In this document: positions 60,791-63,491 of the stretch, in pieces | Numbering within the stretch: the stretch's first letter is position 1 | Layout: every line of letters starts with the position of its first letter | Source: an uncultured Clostridia bacterium | GTDB lineage: Bacteria > Bacillota > Clostridia > Christensenellales > CAG-314 | Reading direction: 5' to 3' | Assembly (NCBI GenBank): GCA_947623225.1 | Contig: CANQGO010000008.1 | Location: 1 to 63,491 of the forward strand | Length of the DNA: 63,491 bases | Program-made: the position numbers and the translations under genes | The notes under the pieces: generated by a model | Told to the model about the DNA's origin: nothing | Seen by the model: the letters and a program-made list of their open reading frames with translations, nothing else | Databases searched by the model: none

Positions 60791-61258
60791 ATGAGATTTC
60801 AATTTGTAACAACACTTACTATAAAAATATTTTTGTTGATTATTATAATCATAAGTATAGTAGGGTTCACCTTGGGAATTCTAGCTTTTGCCGGAGTGCG
60901 CATAGAGGTTTCTCACGCTCAAGCGACTTTGTTGGTCAGCGTATTCAGTTTGACCGCTATCACAGCCACTCTGCTGGCAACCATACATTATAAAGTCGAC
61001 GCGACATATCTTCACCTGAATATCGCATTTATAGATATGCTCGGCAATCGTATCAAGATAGATAATATCCTGAATATAGTGATAGATGATGGCAAATTGT
61101 TCATAAGTTACCTGTGGAAAGGACCGGACCCGGTTATTGCTTTGATCTCAATAAACCCGAAGAAATACGATAAATTCCGCGAATTGCTAATGAGTCGAAA
61201 TAAAAATATAATTTTTTACGAAAATAAAGATGAAGGAACTACTGATTGCCAGCAATAA
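60791..61258 (+). CDS. Two-helix membrane protein of unknown function
   Basis: A 155-aa protein I do not recognise. Two hydrophobic helices (about 8-35 and 42-66) are followed by a strand-rich soluble part (YLHLNIAFIDMLGNRIKIDNIL to EN), which resembles the bacterial PH-like fold found behind such helices. The tail is basic, with an acidic end. It overlaps rdgB by 29 bases, so translation is probably coupled, and the leaderless promoter serves both. Confidence 0.75.
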   Translation: MRFQFVTTLTIKIFLLIIIIISIVGFTLGILAFAGVRIEVSHAQATLLVSVFSLTAITATLLATIHYKVDATYLHLNIAFIDMLGNRIKIDNILNIVIDDGKLFISYLWKGPDPVIALISINPKKYDKFRELLMSRNKNIIFYENKDEGTTDCQQ

Positions 61259-61811
61259 TCAACACAAAGCAGAAGAGATCAGATTATTCTTGTCGACACA
61301 TTTTGATGCGATATATACACTTGCTGATAAAGACATAGTTTGCGAACCCAAAGAAACGGGCAACTGTTTCTACGAGAATGCTTTGATCAAAGCCCGTGCC
61401 GTAGCACAGTTTATAAATATGCCTATCTTGGCAGACGATACCGGATTGTGCGTAGATGCCCTTGGGGGACAACCCGGCATTTTCTCCGCACGCTATGCAG
61501 GAAGCGAACATGACAACAACGCAAACAGAAAAAAACTTCTGAGGGTCCTCAGAGGGACAACTAACAGAAAAGCACACTTTGAAACAGTCGTGGTCCTACT
61601 CTATCCCGACGGGAGAATACTGTCAGGCGAAGGACGCGTCGACGGTCATATCATGACCGAAGAACACGGCAAAAACGGTTTTGGATATGACAGTATATTC
61701 TTCTGCGACGAGTTGAACAAAAGTTTTGCTGAGGCAACTGTATCCGACAAAATGAATGTCAGCCACAGAGGTCGCGCGCTGCGCGATTTGTTGTCAAAAA
61801 TAACAGGATAG
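61230..61811 (+). CDS. rdgB: XTP/dITP diphosphatase RdgB (HAM1)
   Basis: Nucleotide house-cleaning enzyme (193 aa) that hydrolyses dITP and XTP to monophosphates. Motifs: LLIASNNQHKAEEIR, PKETGNCFYENALIKA, ILADDTGLCVDALGGQPGIFSARYAG and KNGFGYDSIFF, SHRGRALRDL. The start lies inside the upstream gene. It converges on the YjjG-like gene with a shared terminator. Confidence 0.96.
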   Translation: MKELLIASNNQHKAEEIRLFLSTHFDAIYTLADKDIVCEPKETGNCFYENALIKARAVAQFINMPILADDTGLCVDALGGQPGIFSARYAGSEHDNNANRKKLLRVLRGTTNRKAHFETVVVLLYPDGRILSGEGRVDGHIMTEEHGKNGFGYDSIFFCDELNKSFAEATVSDKMNVSHRGRALRDLLSKITG

Positions 61812-61861
61812 GCAATCGACTCGCATAAAATTAGATTTCCTAAAATTTTCAAATCATATTA

Positions 61862-61900
61862 AAAACAGTTATACCTTGTGGTATATCTGTTTTATTTATT
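61862..61900. terminator. Bidirectional terminator between rdgB and the HAD gene
   Basis: A 14-bp stem with one mismatch (61862-61875 with 61880-61893, 4-nt loop). Plus strand: followed by TTTATTTATT. Minus strand: TTTTTAA. It serves both converging genes. Confidence 0.85.
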
Positions 61901-62582
61901 GTACAATATCAAGTAATTTTCTTAAATCATCTATTTCATACGTGGGGACTAAAATTGAACTGTTTACAGCATGAGTTGGATTGAACCAGCATGTATCTAT
62001 GCCGGCATTGACGCCACCTTGTATATCACTTGTCAAGCTATCACCTATTATCAATATTTCCCCTTTATCCACATCGCCTATATGATCAAAGCAATACTCA
62101 AAATACTGTTTTTGGGGTTTGGGATAGCCGATTTCTTCCGAAACAAAACGATCAATAAAATATTTATCCAGACCGCTTCCTTTCATTCTGCTGTTTTGTA
62201 TAGAGACAACACCATTACTGACGACATATAATCTGTGGGTATGTTGCAGTTTGCCCAATACTTCTTCGGCATATGGTACGATAAAAAAACCGTGCATTAA
62301 ATACTTCTCGTATAAATTGGAAATTTCTTGCACATGTTCCAATGACATATTGAGTTCTTTGAGCGTTTCAACGAATCGATTGATCAACACCTCTGACTTG
62401 GAAATACATCCTCGTTCGAAAAGTTGCCACTGCGCAACATTGTTCCGGCGATATACTTGCAGCATTTGCTGCGAATATTTCCACCCAATGTCGCGAAATG
62501 CCCATTTCAACGCCTGCTCTTCCGATTTGTCAAAATCCAATATCGTGTTGTCTGCATCAAACAATAAAATGTTGTATGTCAA
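61896..62582 (-). CDS. HAD hydrolase, YjjG-like nucleotidase
   Basis: A 228-aa HAD-family phosphatase. Motif I is LLFDADNTILDFD, motif II LYVVSNGV, motif III lysine in GYPKPQKQYF, motif IV IIGDSLTSDIQGG. This matches YjjG/YfnB-type pyrimidine 5'-nucleotidases, which remove non-canonical nucleotides. The start is TTG 62582 with GGAG 6 nt upstream. Facing rdgB, it may share the nucleotide-cleaning role, which is inference. Confidence 0.85.
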   Translation of the reverse strand: MTYNILLFDADNTILDFDKSEEQALKWAFRDIGWKYSQQMLQVYRRNNVAQWQLFERGCISKSEVLINRFVETLKELNMSLEHVQEISNLYEKYLMHGFFIVPYAEEVLGKLQHTHRLYVVSNGVVSIQNSRMKGSGLDKYFIDRFVSEEIGYPKPQKQYFEYCFDHIGDVDKGEILIIGDSLTSDIQGGVNAGIDTCWFNPTHAVNSSILVPTYEIDDLRKLLDIVQ

Positions 62583-62618
62583 AGTTTTCTCCGTCTTATT
62601 AAATAATTTTACCCAGAA

Positions 62619-63134
62619 TCATACAAGCGTGTAGGTATATTCCTTGGCTGTTCCACGACCGTCGCGATAGGTGCGTTCCCCGACTTCGGTGCGAATCATA
62701 CCCAATTTTTCCATACAGTGATAGCTGGCATGATTGCGCCAATCTCACTGTGCAATAATTTTATTTGCGCCTAAACTTTTGGCGAATAGCACAACCTCTT
62801 TTGCCGCCTCTGTACAATAGCCGTTGCCATGATAGGGTTTGTCGATGATCCAGCCCATTTCGTAAATGTCATTGCCTATGTGTGCAAGATTGATTCCACC
62901 TATTATGTGCGCGCCGTTACAACAAATTGCAAATTCAAAATCGTCCGGATTGATCTTTTTCCATTCGTTTTCCGCAAACAACAAAAAATTGAGTGTATCT
63001 GCCTCGGTTTTATCAGGCAAGTAAAGCATATATTTTGTCAAATCGGGATCTGCCGCATATTTATGTGCGGTTTTGAAATCATTCAATCCTATCGGACGCA
63101 ACACAAGTCGCGCTGTGTGCAATTCTACATACAT
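62619..63134 (-). pseudogene. GNAT acetyltransferase interrupted by one in-frame UGA
   Basis: A RimJ/RimL-type GNAT frame of 171 codons. The first 129 codons run from TARLVLRPIG to GANKIIAQ; then UGA at 62745-62747; then the same frame continues with DWRNHASYHCMEKLGM, the normal C-terminal acetyl-CoA region, to a stop at 62619. The interrupted position is often Cys in the family (A-x-C-D-x-x-N-x-A-S). TGA is a normal stop elsewhere in this window. A recent nonsense mutation is the simplest reading; selenocysteine or readthrough is possible but unsupported. Confidence 0.8.
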
Positions 63135-63140
63135 ACGTTT

Positions 63141-63169
63141 ATTTTATCGTAAAAAATAAATTATTGCAA
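63141..63169 (-). promoter_or_regulatory. Promoter of the GNAT gene (probably leaderless)
   Basis: TTGCAA (63164-63169), 17-bp spacer, TAAAAT (63141-63146). ATG 63134 follows six bases after the -10. Confidence 0.75.
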
Positions 63170-63281
63170 TCTTTTACGCCAAATCAACCCAAAAGAGACT
63201 TACACTTCAATTATATTTCAGTGGAATATGACATGGTTTCGTTTATGTTCTGCGTCCTCAACGGGTAAAATTCTACACCCA

Positions 63282-63304
63282 ATGTTACCAAAAATGTTAC
63301 CAAA
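63282..63304. repeat. Tandem 11-bp repeat ATGTTACCAAA
   Basis: Two copies (63282-63292, 63294-63304) separated by one base, in the 299-base gene-free stretch (63170-63468) between the GNAT promoter and the tRNA terminator. Confidence 0.6.
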
Positions 63305-63310
63305 CGTATT

Positions 63311-63335
63311 TTTGCACCATTTTATATGGTGCAAA
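63311..63335. terminator. Palindromic hairpin, possible terminator
   Basis: TTTGCACCAT and ATGGTGCAAA (63311-63320, 63326-63335) around a 5-nt loop; TTTTT follows on the plus strand. No gene on either side obviously needs it. Confidence 0.45.
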
Positions 63336-63424
63336 TTTTTGTTATCTGACAGACGAAAATCAGGAAAATCAGGGGAAAAAGCAAAACTTCAAAATGGTCA
63401 ACAATTCCTAAAAATTGGGCAAAA

Positions 63425-63466
63425 AACAAAGAAAAACAGGTGTTTTTGGTTAAAAACACCTGTTTT
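63425..63466 (-). terminator. Intrinsic terminator after the tRNA
   Basis: A 15-bp perfect stem (63433-63447 with 63452-63466, 4-nt loop) followed by TTTG and TTTTTTG on the minus strand. Confidence 0.85.
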
Positions 63467-63468
63467 CT

Positions 63469-63491
63469 TGGAGCGGGAGACGGGATTCGGA
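63469..63491 (-). tRNA. tRNA-Gly, 3' end only (runs off right edge)
   Basis: On the minus strand the last 23 bases read as a tRNA 3' end: T-loop remnant, T-stem CCCGT, acceptor strand CTCCCGC, discriminator T and encoded CCA. Acceptor strand plus U73 fits bacterial tRNA-Gly. At the edge the T-loop reads TCCGAAT rather than TTCGAAT. The anticodon is outside the window. Confidence 0.65.

Noticed and set aside
62745-62747. Genetic code in which UGA is read as tryptophan
   Set aside because: UGA ends nusB and spoIIIAD and occurs in many four-base gene overlaps here, and UGG is used freely for tryptophan.
63282-63304. CRISPR array start
   Set aside because: Only two short units with a one-base spacer, no cas genes.
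63282-63491. A plus-strand reading frame running into the right edge (ends RETGF)
   Set aside because: This phrase is the familiar antisense translation of a tRNA 3' end; the tRNA and terminator on the minus strand explain it.

Overview
The window looks like a chromosomal segment of a spore-forming member of the Clostridia (low-GC Gram-positive). A complete spoIIIAA-AH operon, ylbJ, and the Firmicutes gene orders frr-uppS-cdsA-dxr-rseP-ispG-[polC]-rimP-nusA-ylxR-ylxQ-infB-rbfA-nrnA-truB-ribF, ylxM-ffh-rpsP-khpA-rimM-trmD-rbgA-rnhB and rsmD-coaD-ylbJ/tmcAL-ylbN-rpmF-rnc-smc-ftsY all point that way. I cannot place it more finely. Base composition looks like the low-to-middle forties in percent GC by eye. 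There are no rRNA genes, prophage, insertion sequences or CRISPR arrays. Almost all genes lie on the minus strand, with small plus-strand islands at 55.5-57.7 kb and 60.8-61.8 kb.

Layout, right to left along the minus strand. A partial tRNA-Gly with its terminator sits at the right edge, followed by a GNAT gene broken by one in-frame UGA. A nucleotidase/XTPase/membrane-protein/alanine racemase cluster follows, then rsmD-coaD, a DAHP synthase, and ylbJ and tmcAL on the plus strand. pta-ackA comes next, then ylbN-rpmF, rnc-smc-ftsY, and the ylxM-to-yraN translation/SRP operon. rplS has its own promoter and leader, away from trmD. The comM-dprA-topA-trmFO-hslVU-aspS-rseC-trxA run follows, then iscR-iscS-iscU, ruvX-DUF1292, rpsB-tsf-pyrH, frr to ispG, and the long rimP-nusA-infB-truB-ribF-pepP-efp operon. 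The left end holds spoIIIAA-AH and asp23-nusB-folD.

Most of this is housekeeping: translation initiation and ribosome maturation, SRP targeting, chromosome organisation, MEP isoprenoid and phospholipid precursors, Fe-S assembly and acetate fermentation. Many genes overlap by 1-11 bases, so translational coupling is probably widespread. Promoters can be read with unusual confidence because most show a -35/-10 pair at exactly 17 bp.

The most unusual features are these. (1) The polC position holds a 548-codon ORF that keeps the PolC N-terminal, OB and proofreading-exonuclease folds, but lacks the PHP and polymerase domains and has lost exonuclease catalytic residues. (2) Four transcription units (ruvX, ylbN, a two-TM protein, the GNAT gene) have good promoters ending 6-9 bases before the start codon, implying leaderless mRNAs. 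(3) RibF and CoaD both lack the Asp of their GxFD-type nucleotidyltransferase motif. (4) Structured leaders precede rimP, rplS and rpsB, and a promoter-terminator pair without an ORF follows trxA.
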